Assembly: GCA_963735455.1 (NCBI GenBank)
Contig: CAVTKZ010000002.1
Coordinates: 744,001-808,000 of the forward strand
Length of the DNA: 64,000 nt
DNA from: Palsa-1033 sp963735455
GTDB lineage: Bacteria > Chloroflexota > Limnocylindria > Limnocylindrales > CSP1-4
Direction of reading: 5' to 3'
Made by a program: the position numbers and the translations under genes
The notes under the pieces: model-generated
What the model saw: the letters and a program-made list of their open reading frames with translations, nothing else
Told to the model about the DNA's origin: nothing
Databases searched by the model: none
In this document: in pieces, positions 51,956 through 64,000 of the stretch
Numbering within the stretch: position 1 is the first letter of the stretch
Layout of the letters: each line of letters begins with the position of its first letter

Positions 51956-52938
51956 AATCAGCCCGGTTCGGCCCGCTCCGATCCGCCGCCACGCCGCGCC
52001 GCTTTGCCGCGATCGACCTGGGTTCCGACACCATCCACCTGCTGATCGCCGACCTTTCCGGGAGTCCGGCCGGTGGCCAGCTGGTCACGGTCCATTCAGA
52101 ATCCCGGCTGCTGGAGCTCGGACGGGTCGTCGAGCGCAGGGGTCGGATCACGGCGACGGCCGAGGCGGATGCCCTCCACGCCCTCAGCCAGTTCGTCCAC
52201 CGGGCCCGCAAGGCCGAGGCGCTGATCCTGGTCAGCGCGACCGAGGCCAGTCGACGGGCGGCGAACGGGCCGGCGTTCCTGGCCCGCCTGGCCGCCAAGG
52301 TCGAGGCGCCGATCCACCTGTTGACGCCCGGGCGCGAGGCCTCGCTGGGCATTGCCGGAGTCCGGCCGGAGCTGCCCGTCCGGGGCGACCTGATCGTGAT
52401 CGACTCGGGGGGCGCGTCGACCGAAGCCACCCTGACCTCGGGCCGCGCGATCACCCAGGCCGTCTCCCTGCCGGTCGGGGCAGCCCTCCTGGCCGCCGGC
52501 CTGCGCGGAGATCCGCCGGCCCCGATCGACTGGGCGCTGACCTCGATCCGGATCGGGGCGACCCTGGCTGCCCTGCCGGCCGGTCATCCGCGCCGGGCGT
52601 TCGCGACGGGCGGGACGGCCCACGGCCTGCTGGCCATGAACGCGATCGACCGGCGCCGGAAGCACGACGAGGGGGTCAAGGTGACGCTGGCCGAGCTCGA
52701 GCGGACCGCCGCTGCGCTCCTGGCCCGGCCGTCAACCCGGATCGGCGCCGAGACCGGCATTGATCCCGGCCGGGTCGCTCTGCTCGCACCCGGCGTGCTG
52801 ATCCTGGCCGCGATCCTGGAGCACTACGGCCTCGCCGAGTTCCAGGTCCTGGCCGCTGGACTGCGCGAAGGAATGATCCGGGCCGCCGCCGCGGACCCCG
52901 GCGGCTGGTGGCTCGATCCGCCGGCCGGCGGCAGCTGA
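51952..52938 (+). CDS. Ppx/GppA-family phosphatase
   Basis: A 328-residue exopolyphosphatase/pppGpp phosphatase-family protein. FAAIDLGSDTIHLLIADL near 20-37 is the first phosphate loop, and VIDSGGASTEATL near 144-156 is the second, both features of the ASKHA fold. ATGGTAHGL lies near 220. It is shorter than typical Ppx because it lacks the C-terminal HD-like domain. The GTG start overlaps the antiporter stop by four bases. Confidence 0.85.
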   Translation: MKSARFGPLRSAATPRRFAAIDLGSDTIHLLIADLSGSPAGGQLVTVHSESRLLELGRVVERRGRITATAEADALHALSQFVHRARKAEALILVSATEASRRAANGPAFLARLAAKVEAPIHLLTPGREASLGIAGVRPELPVRGDLIVIDSGGASTEATLTSGRAITQAVSLPVGAALLAAGLRGDPPAPIDWALTSIRIGATLAALPAGHPRRAFATGGTAHGLLAMNAIDRRRKHDEGVKVTLAELERTAAALLARPSTRIGAETGIDPGRVALLAPGVLILAAILEHYGLAEFQVLAAGLREGMIRAAAADPGGWWLDPPAGGS

Positions 52939-52965
52939 GGGACGCGACGCGGCGCTCGCCGGTGG

Positions 52966-52971
52966 TACCCT
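52966..52971 (+). promoter_or_regulatory. -10 box of the carAB promoter
   Basis: TACCCT at 52966-52971 would start transcription about seven bases later, just before the PyrR-type leader, giving a leader of about 70 bases. Confidence 0.55.
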
Positions 52972-52978
52972 TCGAGCA

Positions 52979-53036
52979 GTCCTTGGAGCCGGTCCCGTGA
53001 GGCCGGCGTACCGGTCCCGTGAGGCCGGAAGGGAGG
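52979..53036 (+). promoter_or_regulatory. tandem PyrR-type RNA leader element upstream of carAB
   Basis: Two identical hairpins, each CCGG-TCCCGTGAGG-CCGG, lie at 52989-53006 and 53011-53028. TCCCGTGAGG fits the PyrR-binding loop consensus seen before pyr operons. The outer bases GTCCTT (52979-52984) and AAGGGA (53029-53034) can pair to close a lower stem around both. The ribosome site GGGAGG lies at the 3' end of the element, so PyrR-UMP binding could block translation or affect termination. No pyrR gene is in the window. Confidence 0.7.
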
Positions 53037-53047
53037 CTCGATCGACC

Positions 53048-54258
53048 GTGTCCGCGCAGGTCCGCGCGCCAGGCAGCCCTGGCCGGGACGGACGTCAGCT
53101 GGTCGAATCGGCCGTTGCCGGTATGCCGCCGCTTCCCCTCCCGAGCTCGATCGTCGACCCGCGCGTGGGCGACCTGGGACCGGCGCTGCTGGCCCTGGCC
53201 GATGGCACGATCTTTCCCGGCATCGCCTTCGGAGCCGCCCGGGCGGCGGGTGGCGACCTGGTCGTCAACACCAGCCAGACCGGCTACCAGGAGGTCTGCA
53301 CCGATCCCTCGTACGCCGGCCAGGTGGTCGTGATGACCTACCCCCTGATCGGCAACCACGGCCGGCTGCGCTCCGACGACCAGTCCGAGCGGCCCTGGCT
53401 GCGGGCCCTGGTGGTGGCCAACGCCACGGCCGCCGTCCTCGACGACGCCCGCCAGCTCGCGGCGCTCTTGCGCGAGTCGGGCATCCCGGCCATCGCCGGG
53501 ATCGATACCCGGGCCCTGGCCCGCCACCTGCGGACGCACGGGTCGATCCCCGGGATCGTGACCGCGCCGGGCGAGGTCGACCGGGAAGCCGCCGTCGCCG
53601 CGGTGCGCGCCCTGCCGCGCTGGGAGGACGAGGACTTCGTGGGGCTCGTCTCGCCGACCACGATCACCGACGTCGGCGACCCGGCCGATGGCGGGCCGCT
53701 GGTCGGGATCATCGACCTGGGCCTCAAGGCCAACATCGTCCGCTCGCTCCGGCGGCGCGGGGTCCGGGTCCGGATCCTGCCCCACACGACTTCGATCGCC
53801 GAGGCCCTCGACCCGCAGATCGCCGGCCTGGTCTTCTCGCCGGGACCGGGTGACCCGGCCCGCCTCGACGGCCCGGTCGCGCTGGCCCGGGCGGCGATGG
53901 CCGACGGCCGGCCGCTGCTGGGGATCTGCCTCGGCCACCAGATCATCGGCCGGGCGGCCGGTGCCGAGACCCGCCGGCTGCGCTTCGGCCACCACGGCGC
54001 CAATCATCCCGTGCGCGACGTCGACAGCGGCCTGGTCCAGGTCACGGCCCAGAATCACGAGGTCCAGGTGGTCGCCGAGACGCTGCCCAGGGCGGGCGGC
54101 CTGCGGATCAGCCAGGTGAACCTGAACGATGGCTCGGTCGAGGGCCTCCGCCACCGTGAGCTGCCGATCGAGACCGTCCAATACCACCCGGAGGGCGCGC
54201 CCGGGCCACTCGACGCCCTGGCCGTCTTCGACCGCTTCGTCGCGGCCGCCGCGAGCCG

Positions 54259-54262
<4 letters not shown>
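53048..54262 (+). CDS. carA: carbamoyl-phosphate synthase small subunit
   Basis: A 404-residue glutamine amidotransferase subunit that feeds ammonia to CarB. The N-terminal domain has LADGTIFPGIAFGA and VVNTSQTGYQEVCTDPSYAG, and the class I glutaminase nucleophile Cys is in GICLGHQIIG; the His-Glu pair is in QYHPEGAPGP. The GTG at 53048 is preceded by a GGGAGG site and the first 25 residues are a variable lead; an in-frame ATG at 53123 is possible but has no ribosome site. The stop overlaps the carB ATG. Pyrimidine control is expected from the leader. Confidence 0.92.
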
Positions 54263-57738
<3,476 letters not shown>

Positions 57739-57771
57739 CGCCGACCGGCCTCGGCCCGGACCCGCCTAGGG

Positions 57772-57777
57772 TACCCT
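57772..57777 (+). promoter_or_regulatory. leaderless -10 box for the M16 peptidase pair
   Basis: TACCCT ends seven bases before the ATG at 57785. Confidence 0.6.
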
Positions 57778-57784
57778 TCGGGCG

Positions 57785-59080
57785 ATGGCGATCCCCTCGG
57801 TGCGGTTCACGGATGAGCGCTTGCCCAACGGCCTGCGTCTGGTCATTGCCGAGGATCACCTGGCCCCGGTCGTGGCGGTCAACATCTGGTACGCGGTCGG
57901 CTCGAAGAACGAGGTGCCGGGCAAGACCGGCTTCGCCCACCTCTTCGAGCACGTCATGTTCCAGGGCTCGCGCAACGTCAAGAAGGCCGAGCACATCGCC
58001 CTCGTCCAGGCCGCCGGCGGGACGATCAACGGCACCACCTGGCTCGATCGCACGAACTACTACGAGACCCTGCCCTCCAACCAGCTCGAGCTCGCCCTGT
58101 GGCTGGAGGCCGACCGGCTGGGCACCCTCCTCGACGCCCTCAGCCAGGAGAACCTCGATAACCAGCGCGAGGTCGTCAAGAACGAGAAGCGCTCGTCCTA
58201 CGACAACCGGCCCTACGGCAGCTGGTCGGAGAAGCTGCAGGCCCACCTCTACCCCGAGGGCCATCCCTACCACCACCCCACGATCGGCTCGATGGCCGAC
58301 CTCGACGCCGCCTCGCTCGAGGATGTGTCTGCCTTCTTCCGGACCTACTACGCCCCCAACAACGCCGTCCTGGCCGTGGTTGGCGACGTCGACCCCGGCC
58401 AGGTCCGGGCGTGGACCGAGCACTACTTCGGGGGAATCCCGGCCAATCCGTCGATCCCGCCGGTCGGCGACATGAGCCTGCCGGCCACCCTCGGCGCCGA
58501 GATCCGCGAGACGGTCAGCGACCAGGTCCCCCTGCCCCGGATCTACTTCGGCTTCCGGGCCCCGGCGATGGGCGACCGGCGGCTGGACGCGCTCGAGGTG
58601 GCGATGCAGATCCTGGCTGGCGGCAAGGGCAGCCGGCTCGACCGGCGACTCGTCCGCGACGACCAGATCGCCCAGGACGTCGTCGCATTCGTGCTGGGCT
58701 TCATCGGCGGTGCCTCGATCGCCTCGGGCTGGGCGACGGTCCGCCCCGGCGTCAGCCTGGAGCGGGTCGAGGCGGCCTACCTCGAGGAGCTCGAGCGGCT
58801 GACCCGCGAGCCGGTGACCGACGACGAGCTGGCCCGGGCCAAGGCCCTGATCGAGACCGAGGAGCTGGGTGCCCTCAGCCGGGTCGAGGAGCGGGCCGAT
58901 CGCCTGGCGATGAACGCCACCCTGTTCGATGACCCGGGCCTGATCGACACGATGCTCGAACGCTACCTGGCGGTGACGGCCGACCAGATCCGGGCCGTCG
59001 CCGCCGACGTCTTCCGGGCCGACAACCGGCTGGTCCTGACCTACCTGCCGGCCGGCCCCGCCGAGGCCGCCGCCGAATGA
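57785..59080 (+). CDS. M16 family zinc peptidase, catalytic subunit
   Basis: A 431-residue insulinase/processing-peptidase family member. The inverted zinc motif HLFEH is at 52-56 within GFAHLFEHVMFQG, and the third ligand region is NEKRSSYDNRPYG near 136-148. The second half is the inactive M16 repeat with RVEERADRLAMNATLF. It probably cleaves peptides as one half of a two-subunit enzyme with the next gene, whose ATG overlaps its stop. The substrate is unknown. Confidence 0.9.
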   Translation: MAIPSVRFTDERLPNGLRLVIAEDHLAPVVAVNIWYAVGSKNEVPGKTGFAHLFEHVMFQGSRNVKKAEHIALVQAAGGTINGTTWLDRTNYYETLPSNQLELALWLEADRLGTLLDALSQENLDNQREVVKNEKRSSYDNRPYGSWSEKLQAHLYPEGHPYHHPTIGSMADLDAASLEDVSAFFRTYYAPNNAVLAVVGDVDPGQVRAWTEHYFGGIPANPSIPPVGDMSLPATLGAEIRETVSDQVPLPRIYFGFRAPAMGDRRLDALEVAMQILAGGKGSRLDRRLVRDDQIAQDVVAFVLGFIGGASIASGWATVRPGVSLERVEAAYLEELERLTREPVTDDELARAKALIETEELGALSRVEERADRLAMNATLFDDPGLIDTMLERYLAVTADQIRAVAADVFRADNRLVLTYLPAGPAEAAAE

Positions 59081-60486
59081 CCACGACGACGGTCATCGCC
59101 ACCCGCCCGACACCCGGCCAGCCGCGGCCTTACGAGTTCCCGGCCTTCGAGCGCTCACGGCTGTCGAACGGGCTGGCCGTGATCGTCGCGCCGATGCCCG
59201 GCCGCCCCCTGATCACGGCGTCGCTGATCATGCGCAGTGGTGCCGCGGACGACCCCCCCGAGATGGCCGGGGCCACCTCGATGGCGGCCCGGGGCCTGTC
59301 CGAGGGGACCGAACGCTACGACGCGGTGGCCCTCGTCGAGGCGACCGAGCGCCTGGGTGCCGGCCTCCATGCCGACGCCGGCTGGGACGCGGCGACGGTC
59401 AGTGTCGAGGTCCCCATTGCCCGGCTCGAGCCGGCGCTCGACCTGCTGGCCGAGATGGCCGCCCATCCCACGTTCCCTGTCCGCGAGGTGGACCGGCTCC
59501 GCGAGGAGCGCCTGAACGACCTGCTCCAGGCCCGGGCCGAGCCACGGCGCCGGGTCGACGAGGCATTCATCGGCACGATCTACCCGACGAGCTCGCCCTA
59601 CCACCAGCCTGCCGGCGGGCTGGCGGCCACGGTCGAGACGCTCGATCCCGAGCGCCTGGCGGCCGCCTGGCGGCGGGGCTTCGACCCCGGCCGGATGACC
59701 CTGATCCTGGCCGGCGACTTCGCGGCCGGCGGCGGCCGGGGGCCGGTCGCGATCGCCGAGTCGCTCCTCGGTAGCTGGCAGGCGGCACCCGGTGCCGCCG
59801 CGATCGGCGGGCCGGTCAGCTCCGATTCGGCCGTCGATTCGCTCCAGATCAAGCTCCTCGACCGACCCGGATCGGTCCAGACCGAGATCCGGGTCGGCCA
59901 CGTCGGGGTGCCCCGGCGGGTGGATGGCTACGCCGCCTTGAGCGTGATGGGAGCGATCCTGGGCGGGCTGTTCAACTCGCGCCTGAACATGAAGCTGCGC
60001 GAGGAGAAGGGCTACACCTACGGCGCCTCGGCCGGCTTCGACCCGCGCCGGGGGGCAGGCCCGTTCTCGGCCCGGGTGGCGGTCAATACCGAGGTGACCG
60101 TGCCCGCCCTGGTCGACCTGCTGGCCGAGCTCGACCGGATCCGCCAGGCGCCGGTCAGCCCGGCCGAGCTGGCCGCCGCCCGCGACTTCCTGGTCGGCGT
60201 CTTTCCGCTCCGCTTCGAGACGCCCGGTCCGGTGGTTGGCGCCCTGGGCGGGATCGTGGTCCACGACCTGCCCGACGACGAGCTGGCCACCTACCGGTCC
60301 CGGATCGAGGCGGTCAGCGCGGCCGACGTCCAGGCGAGCGCCGAGGCGCGGATCCATCCGGAGCGCGTGGCGATCGTGATGGTCGGCGACGCGCAACGGA
60401 TCGTGGCCGACCTGGACGCGGCCGCGATCGGACCGCTCGAGGTCATCCGCGACGCGGAGCCTGCTGAGGACGGCCCAACGGGCTAG
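59077..60486 (+). CDS. M16 family peptidase, non-catalytic partner
   Basis: A 469-residue M16 protein in which the HxxEH motif is absent; the corresponding region reads EMAGATSMAARGLSEGT. The C-terminal LREEKGYTYGASAGFDPRRG motif (R and Y near 307-319) is kept; in M16B pairs it belongs to the partner subunit and contacts substrate. It should form a heterodimer with the catalytic protein encoded immediately upstream, with a four-base overlap. This pair layout is common in bacteria. Confidence 0.9.
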   Translation: MTTTTVIATRPTPGQPRPYEFPAFERSRLSNGLAVIVAPMPGRPLITASLIMRSGAADDPPEMAGATSMAARGLSEGTERYDAVALVEATERLGAGLHADAGWDAATVSVEVPIARLEPALDLLAEMAAHPTFPVREVDRLREERLNDLLQARAEPRRRVDEAFIGTIYPTSSPYHQPAGGLAATVETLDPERLAAAWRRGFDPGRMTLILAGDFAAGGGRGPVAIAESLLGSWQAAPGAAAIGGPVSSDSAVDSLQIKLLDRPGSVQTEIRVGHVGVPRRVDGYAALSVMGAILGGLFNSRLNMKLREEKGYTYGASAGFDPRRGAGPFSARVAVNTEVTVPALVDLLAELDRIRQAPVSPAELAAARDFLVGVFPLRFETPGPVVGALGGIVVHDLPDDELATYRSRIEAVSAADVQASAEARIHPERVAIVMVGDAQRIVADLDAAAIGPLEVIRDAEPAEDGPTG

Positions 60487-60499
60487 GCCTGCCGCCGGG

Positions 60500-60505
60500 T
60501 ATCCT
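60500..60505 (+). promoter_or_regulatory. leaderless -10 box for the PfkB-like gene
   Basis: TATCCT ends six bases before the GTG at 60512. Confidence 0.55.
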
Positions 60506-60511
60506 CGGCTG

Positions 60512-61207
60512 GTGATCGTGATCATCGGCTCGGCCGCCATCGTGCCCGGCGCTGGCGGCGGACGGTCCGGCGCGGCGGGCCTGGCGATCGACGTCGCCCG
60601 CGGGGCGACCGACGGCGACTCCATGGTCCAGCTGGTGGCCAAGGTCGGCGACGATCCCGCCGGCGACGCCCTGCTGCTGGCCCTCGCCGACGCGGGCATC
60701 GGTCATGTCGCGGTCCTGCGCGACCCATCCCGGGCGACCTCGGTCGCCAGCCCAGTCTCGACCGAGATCGAGGCCTTCGTGCCCGATGACGAGGACGAGG
60801 CCGGCACCCAGGCCGACGAGCGGGCTGCGAGGGGCCCGGCCGGCCGCGACCCGGAGGTTGGGCCGGCGCCGGCGATCGACGCCGGCGACCTCGACCTGGC
60901 CCTGCGCTACCTGCCCGACCACCGGGTCGTGGTCGTCGCCGAGGCGCTGGCGCCGGACGCGCTGCTGGTCGCGGTCGCCGACTGCGCCTATGTCGGGGCC
61001 GAGCTGGTGATGATCATCGAGGCCGGCGCCCGCCCGCCCGAGCTGCCCGCTGAGGCGACCGCCTTCGAGGCGCCCGACGCCGATCCCGACGGGATCTTCG
61101 GACGGACGATCGGGCGCTTCGCGGCCGCCCTCGACCACGGGGTCCTCGGTCCGGCGGCCCTGGCCCAGGCCACGACTGGAGCCGGCTGGCAGGCGACGAC
61201 CGCCTGA
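60512..61207 (+). CDS. truncated PfkB/ribokinase-like protein
   Basis: A 231-residue protein. Residues 1-75 resemble the start of ribokinase-type sugar kinases (VAKVGDDPAGDALLLALADAGIGH). The middle, near 85-125, is an acidic insertion, and the rest is a shortened Rossmann-like half. The C-terminal GAGD motif with the catalytic Asp and the ATP loop are missing, so kinase activity is doubtful. It may be a degenerate sugar kinase used as a binding protein. The GTG start follows the -10 box at 60500. Confidence 0.6.
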   Translation: MIVIIGSAAIVPGAGGGRSGAAGLAIDVARGATDGDSMVQLVAKVGDDPAGDALLLALADAGIGHVAVLRDPSRATSVASPVSTEIEAFVPDDEDEAGTQADERAARGPAGRDPEVGPAPAIDAGDLDLALRYLPDHRVVVVAEALAPDALLVAVADCAYVGAELVMIIEAGARPPELPAEATAFEAPDADPDGIFGRTIGRFAAALDHGVLGPAALAQATTGAGWQATTA

Positions 61208-61215
61208 GCGTCCCG

Positions 61216-61886
61216 TCAGGCGGGCTCGATCAGCTCCGGGCCGTTGTTGCGCACGTTGTTGACCAGCGGCCGGACCGGATAGAGGACGCAGGTCGTCGTC
61301 GGGCGCCGGCTCGAGCAGCGCAGTCAGCTCGCCCGGGTCACGCAGCTCGGGGTCGAGCCAGCGGCCCCAGTGCCCGGGCGCGAGGATGACCGGCATCCGG
61401 TCGTGGATCCCGGCCAGGGCCCGGTTGGCGGTGGTGGTCACGATCGTGAAGGTCCGGATCACCTGCTCCGTCTCAGGATGGTGCCAGCCGGACCACAGTC
61501 CGGCCAGGGCCAGCGGCGCGCCGTCCGTCCGGCGGATCAGGAAGGGCTGGCGGGCGCCGGCCAGACGCTGCCACTCGTAGAAGGCGTCGGCCGGCACGAT
61601 GCACCGCCGCCGGCGGAACGATTCCCGGAACGCGCCACTCGTGGCGAGCGTCTCGGCCCGGGCGTTGAACAGCTTCGAGGCGATCCTCTCGTCCTTGGCC
61701 CAGGACGGGATCAGGCCCCAGCGATAGGCCCGGATCGCCCGCCGATCGCCGCGCTCGACCACGACGGCGGCCTCATCGGTGGGGGCCAGGTTGTAGGTCG
61801 GCACCAGCTCGTCGTGCGGGCGGCTCGGCATCGAAGATCGCCGCCAGCTCGGCGGTCGGACGCTGCTGGGTGAACCGGCCGCACAC
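61216..61886 (-). CDS. SRAP (YedK/HMCES-type) abasic-site protein (two frame breaks)
   Basis: A SOS-response-associated peptidase family protein of about 222 residues after skipping extra bases near 61288 and 61823. The catalytic Cys2 comes directly after the start: GTG then TGC, reading CGRFTQQ. The core has LVPTYNLAPTDEAAVV, FNARAETLAT and RCIVPADAFYEW, the family motifs. The protein forms a covalent bond with abasic DNA in single strands and shields it. The C terminus, restored after the second break, ends VNNVRNNGPELIEPA. The GTG start has a TAGAAT box five bases upstream. Confidence 0.88.
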
Positions 61887-61891
61887 CCTCG

Positions 61892-61897
61892 ATTCTA
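61892..61897 (-). promoter_or_regulatory. leaderless -10 box for the SRAP gene
   Basis: TAGAAT on the minus strand ends five bases before the GTG at 61886. Confidence 0.6.
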
Positions 61898-61909
61898 GCA
61901 GCGCCCTGC

Positions 61910-61915
61910 TATCGT
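61910..61915 (+). promoter_or_regulatory. -10 box for the TPR-rhomboid gene
   Basis: TATCGT ends eight bases before the ATG at 61924. It is back-to-back with the SRAP promoter. Confidence 0.55.
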
Positions 61916-61923
61916 CCCGCGGC

Positions 61924-63127
61924 ATGGACGACCCGACCCGCGCTCGCGCGCCACAGGGTACGCTGAGCCGGCCGGAGGCCCTCGACCACCTCAGCCGGGC
62001 GGACGCATTGCTGGCCGCCGGCGACCTCCAGGACGCGGTCGGCCTGTACCAGCGGGTGATCGGCCATCCTGACGCGGCGGTCACCGCCGCTGCCCTGCTG
62101 GGCATCGGCAACGTCTTCTTCCGGGCGAGCGAGGAGGACCAGGCGCTGGCCAGCTGGCGGGCGGCCGTGGCGGTCGGCGAGACCCCCAGCAGCTACCCGG
62201 CCTGGCGGAGCATCGCCGCCGAGCAGGTCCGCCGGGGCAACCTGCCCGAGGCGATCAAGGCCTACCGCGAGGCGGATCGGCGGGCGCCGCCGGGCGACAA
62301 GGCCGAGATCGCCTCGCGCCTCGGCTGGCTGGCCAAGGAGACCGGCAATGCCGGCGCCGCCCGGCGCTACTTCGCCCGCAGCCGGGGCGCCGGGCTGCCG
62401 TTCTCGATCACCTACGCGATCATCGCGATCACGGTCGTGGCCTACCTCCTGGCGCCGCCCGACAACTACGGCCGGACTCGATCTTCGGCCGGCTGCTCCT
62501 CGACAAGAGCCTGGTCGCGAGCGGCGAGTACTGGCGCCTGTTGACGGTGGCCCTCCTGCACGAGGGCGTCCTGCACCTGGCCTTCAACATGTATGCCCTG
62601 TACCTCGTCGGGCCGGTCGTCGAACGGATCTACGGCTGGAAGCTGTTCATCTTCCTGTACCTGGCCTGCGACCTCGCGGCGTCGGTGGCCAGCTTCGTCT
62701 TCGGCGACCCACTGATCGGCTCGGTCGGTGCCTCGGGCGCGATCTTCGGCCTGTTCGGCTGCCTGTTCGTGGCCGGCCGGCTGCACAACCCGATCCTCGA
62801 CCGCCAGAGCCGGAGCCTGGCCGCCCAGGTCGGCACCCTGATCGTCTTCAACCTGTTCATCGGCTTCACCTTCGGCGCCGGCACGATCGACAACTTCGCC
62901 CACATCGGCGGCCTGCTGGCCGGCGCCTGGCTCGGAGCGGTCCTCGTCCCGCGCGGCGTGCCGACCCTGGCCAGCGGCTGGGTCCGGACGAACGGGCTGC
63001 CCCTGCCGACCGACCCCCGGGCCAGTACCTGGCTGCGGATCCTGGCGCGTCGGCGGCCCTGCTCGCGCTGTGCGTGCTGGGCGTGGTCGTCGGCAGCGAC
63101 CCGGCCCGCTTCGCCGTGCTGCGCTAG
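61924..63127 (+). CDS. TPR-repeat protein fused to a rhomboid intramembrane protease (two frame breaks)
   Basis: A fusion of about 401 residues. Residues 15-150 contain TPR-like helices (LSRADALLAAGDLQDAVGLY and LPEAIKAYREADRRAP). From about 160 the rhomboid serine protease begins with a first helix, then EYWRLLTVALLHEGVLHLAFNM, catalytic Ser in VGASGAIFGLFG, and the catalytic His in FAHIGGLLAGAWLG. Missing bases (or two extras each) near 62473 and 63046 break the frame; correcting both yields a single uninterrupted chain ending ARFAVLR. It should cleave membrane proteins, with the TPR half recruiting partners. Confidence 0.83.
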
Positions 63128-63129
63128 GC

Positions 63130-64000
63130 CTACCAGGGCATCCGCGGGGTGCGTGGCAGGTGGACGATCACCCGCGCGCCGCGCGGGGCGAGGCTCTCGG
63201 CCTGGGCCTCGCCGCCGTGGGCCCGGGCCAGCTCGCGCACGATCGCCAGGCCCAGGCCGCTGCCCTGGCCGCTGCGGGCGGGGTCGCCCCGGTAGAAGCG
63301 ATCGAAGATCCGCTCGGTCGCGCCGGGCGGGAAGCCGGGCCCGTCGTCGCTCACCAGGAGGGTGATCCACTCGGCTGAGGCCCGCGCCTCGAGCCAGACG
63401 TGGCCGCCGGGGGAGGGCACGACCGACAGGGCGTTCTCGATCAGGTTGCCCAGGATCCGGTCGACCGCCACCCGGTCGGCGCTGAAGCCGAGGTCGGGCG
63501 GCTGGGCGATCGGCGCCGCCGGCGCTGCGGGGCCGACCTCCGATCCGGCCGCTGGCGACGGAGGGGCAGCGGGCTGCGCGGTCGCGCCGATCACTGCCAG
63601 CTCGATGCCCTTGCCCGCGGCACGGGCCCGGAAGCGGTCGACGGTCTGGTCGAGGAGCGCGCCGGCGTCGATCTGCTCGGGTCGCAGCTCGCCGGCCCCG
63701 GTCCGCAGCCGGTCCATGGTGTCGAGCTCGGCTCACCAGCCGCTCCAGGCGGGTGGCCTCCTCGCCGATCGTGCGCGCCGCCTTGATCGCCTCCGGTCCG
63801 CCGGCGGTGCCGTCGGCGATCGCGGCGGCGAAGCCGCCGATCACGGTCAGCGGCGTGCGCAGGTCATGGCGCAGGTTGGCCAGCAGGCGCTCCTCGCGCT
63901 CACGGGTCGCCCGGAGCTCGGCGGTCATCGCGTTGAAGTGCTCGGTCAGCTCGCGGACCTCGCCCGGTCCCTCGACCGGCAGCGGCCCCTGCGGCGCGGC
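63130..64000 (-). CDS. sensor histidine kinase, C-terminal part (cut by the window end, one frame break)
   Basis: The end of a membrane sensor kinase whose N terminus lies beyond the window. The visible part starts with a HAMP-like end (EVRELTEHFNAMTAEL), then the phospho-acceptor His in LLANLRHDLRTPLTVIGG. An extra base near 63731 shifts the frame; the chain resumes at ELDTMDRLRTGAGEL. The HATPase domain has the N box ILGNLIENALSVV, the G1 motif DDGPGFPP and the G2 motif GSGLGLAIVRELARAHGG. A Pro/Ala-rich insertion lies before the N box. The partner regulator is not in the window. Confidence 0.85.

Overview
The window is strongly G+C-rich, with G or C at almost every third codon position. 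It comes from a bacterium that is probably a Chloroflexota member (Limnocylindria-like), possibly a metagenome bin. The hints are the gene set: an F420-type oxidoreductase fused to a UbiA prenyltransferase, a DUF4032 kinase-like protein, a split B12-dependent acyl-CoA mutase, stand-alone solute-binding/VWA proteins, and many leaderless promoters. No marker gene settles the taxonomy. There is no phage, IS element, CRISPR array or rRNA.

Layout. 0.1-7.7 kb: small HTH protein, class III aminotransferase divergent from an acyl-CoA dehydrogenase/GMC oxidoreductase pair, DMT exporter, and an ECF sigma factor followed by an MGMT-Ada fusion. 7.7-10.6 kb: damaged CPBP protease and the LLM-UbiA fusion. 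10.7-18.5 kb: methyltransferase, small hypotheticals, GNAT, DUF4032 protein, an ABC exporter pair, a hydrolase and a DnaJ fusion. 18.9-23.9 kb: FAD oxidase, lipoprotein, mutase large subunit, DinB protein, ArsR-thioredoxin operon. 24.0-31.1 kb: EttA-like ABC-F, threonine ammonia-lyase, metallopeptidase, hydrolase-fold protein, DUF4349 lipoprotein, FolE, MarR fusion. 31.2-38.1 kb: Drr-type ABC exporter, then a fatty-acyl-CoA cluster (mutase B12 subunit, MeaB, 3-hydroxyacyl-CoA dehydrogenase, thiolase, aldehyde dehydrogenase). 38.1-42.9 kb: a four-gene cassette (solute-binding protein, TelA, solute-binding/VWA lipoprotein, membrane protein). 43.0-46.1 kb: tRNA-Lys, then a compositionally different patch with TetR, SDR and DUF1330 genes. 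46.1-64.0 kb: small proteins, MmpL-like transporter, MFS transporter, Kef-like antiporter, Ppx/GppA, carAB behind a tandem PyrR-type leader, an M16 peptidase pair, a PfkB-like protein, SRAP protein, TPR-rhomboid, and a histidine kinase cut by the window end.

How the genes work together. The acyl-CoA dehydrogenase, mutase subunits, MeaB, 3-hydroxyacyl-CoA dehydrogenase, thiolase and aldehyde dehydrogenase outline acyl-CoA oxidation and B12-dependent carbon-skeleton rearrangement. The mutase large subunit carries the Phe/Gln pair of isobutyryl-CoA mutase rather than the Tyr/Arg pair of methylmalonyl-CoA mutase.

Two window-wide properties matter to a reader. First, more than twenty genes have a TANNNT-like -10 box only 5-9 bases before the start codon, which implies widespread leaderless transcription and helps choose starts. 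Second, at least thirteen single-base frame breaks interrupt otherwise intact core genes, mostly as one extra base. They look like consensus errors rather than biology, and the affected genes are annotated across the breaks.
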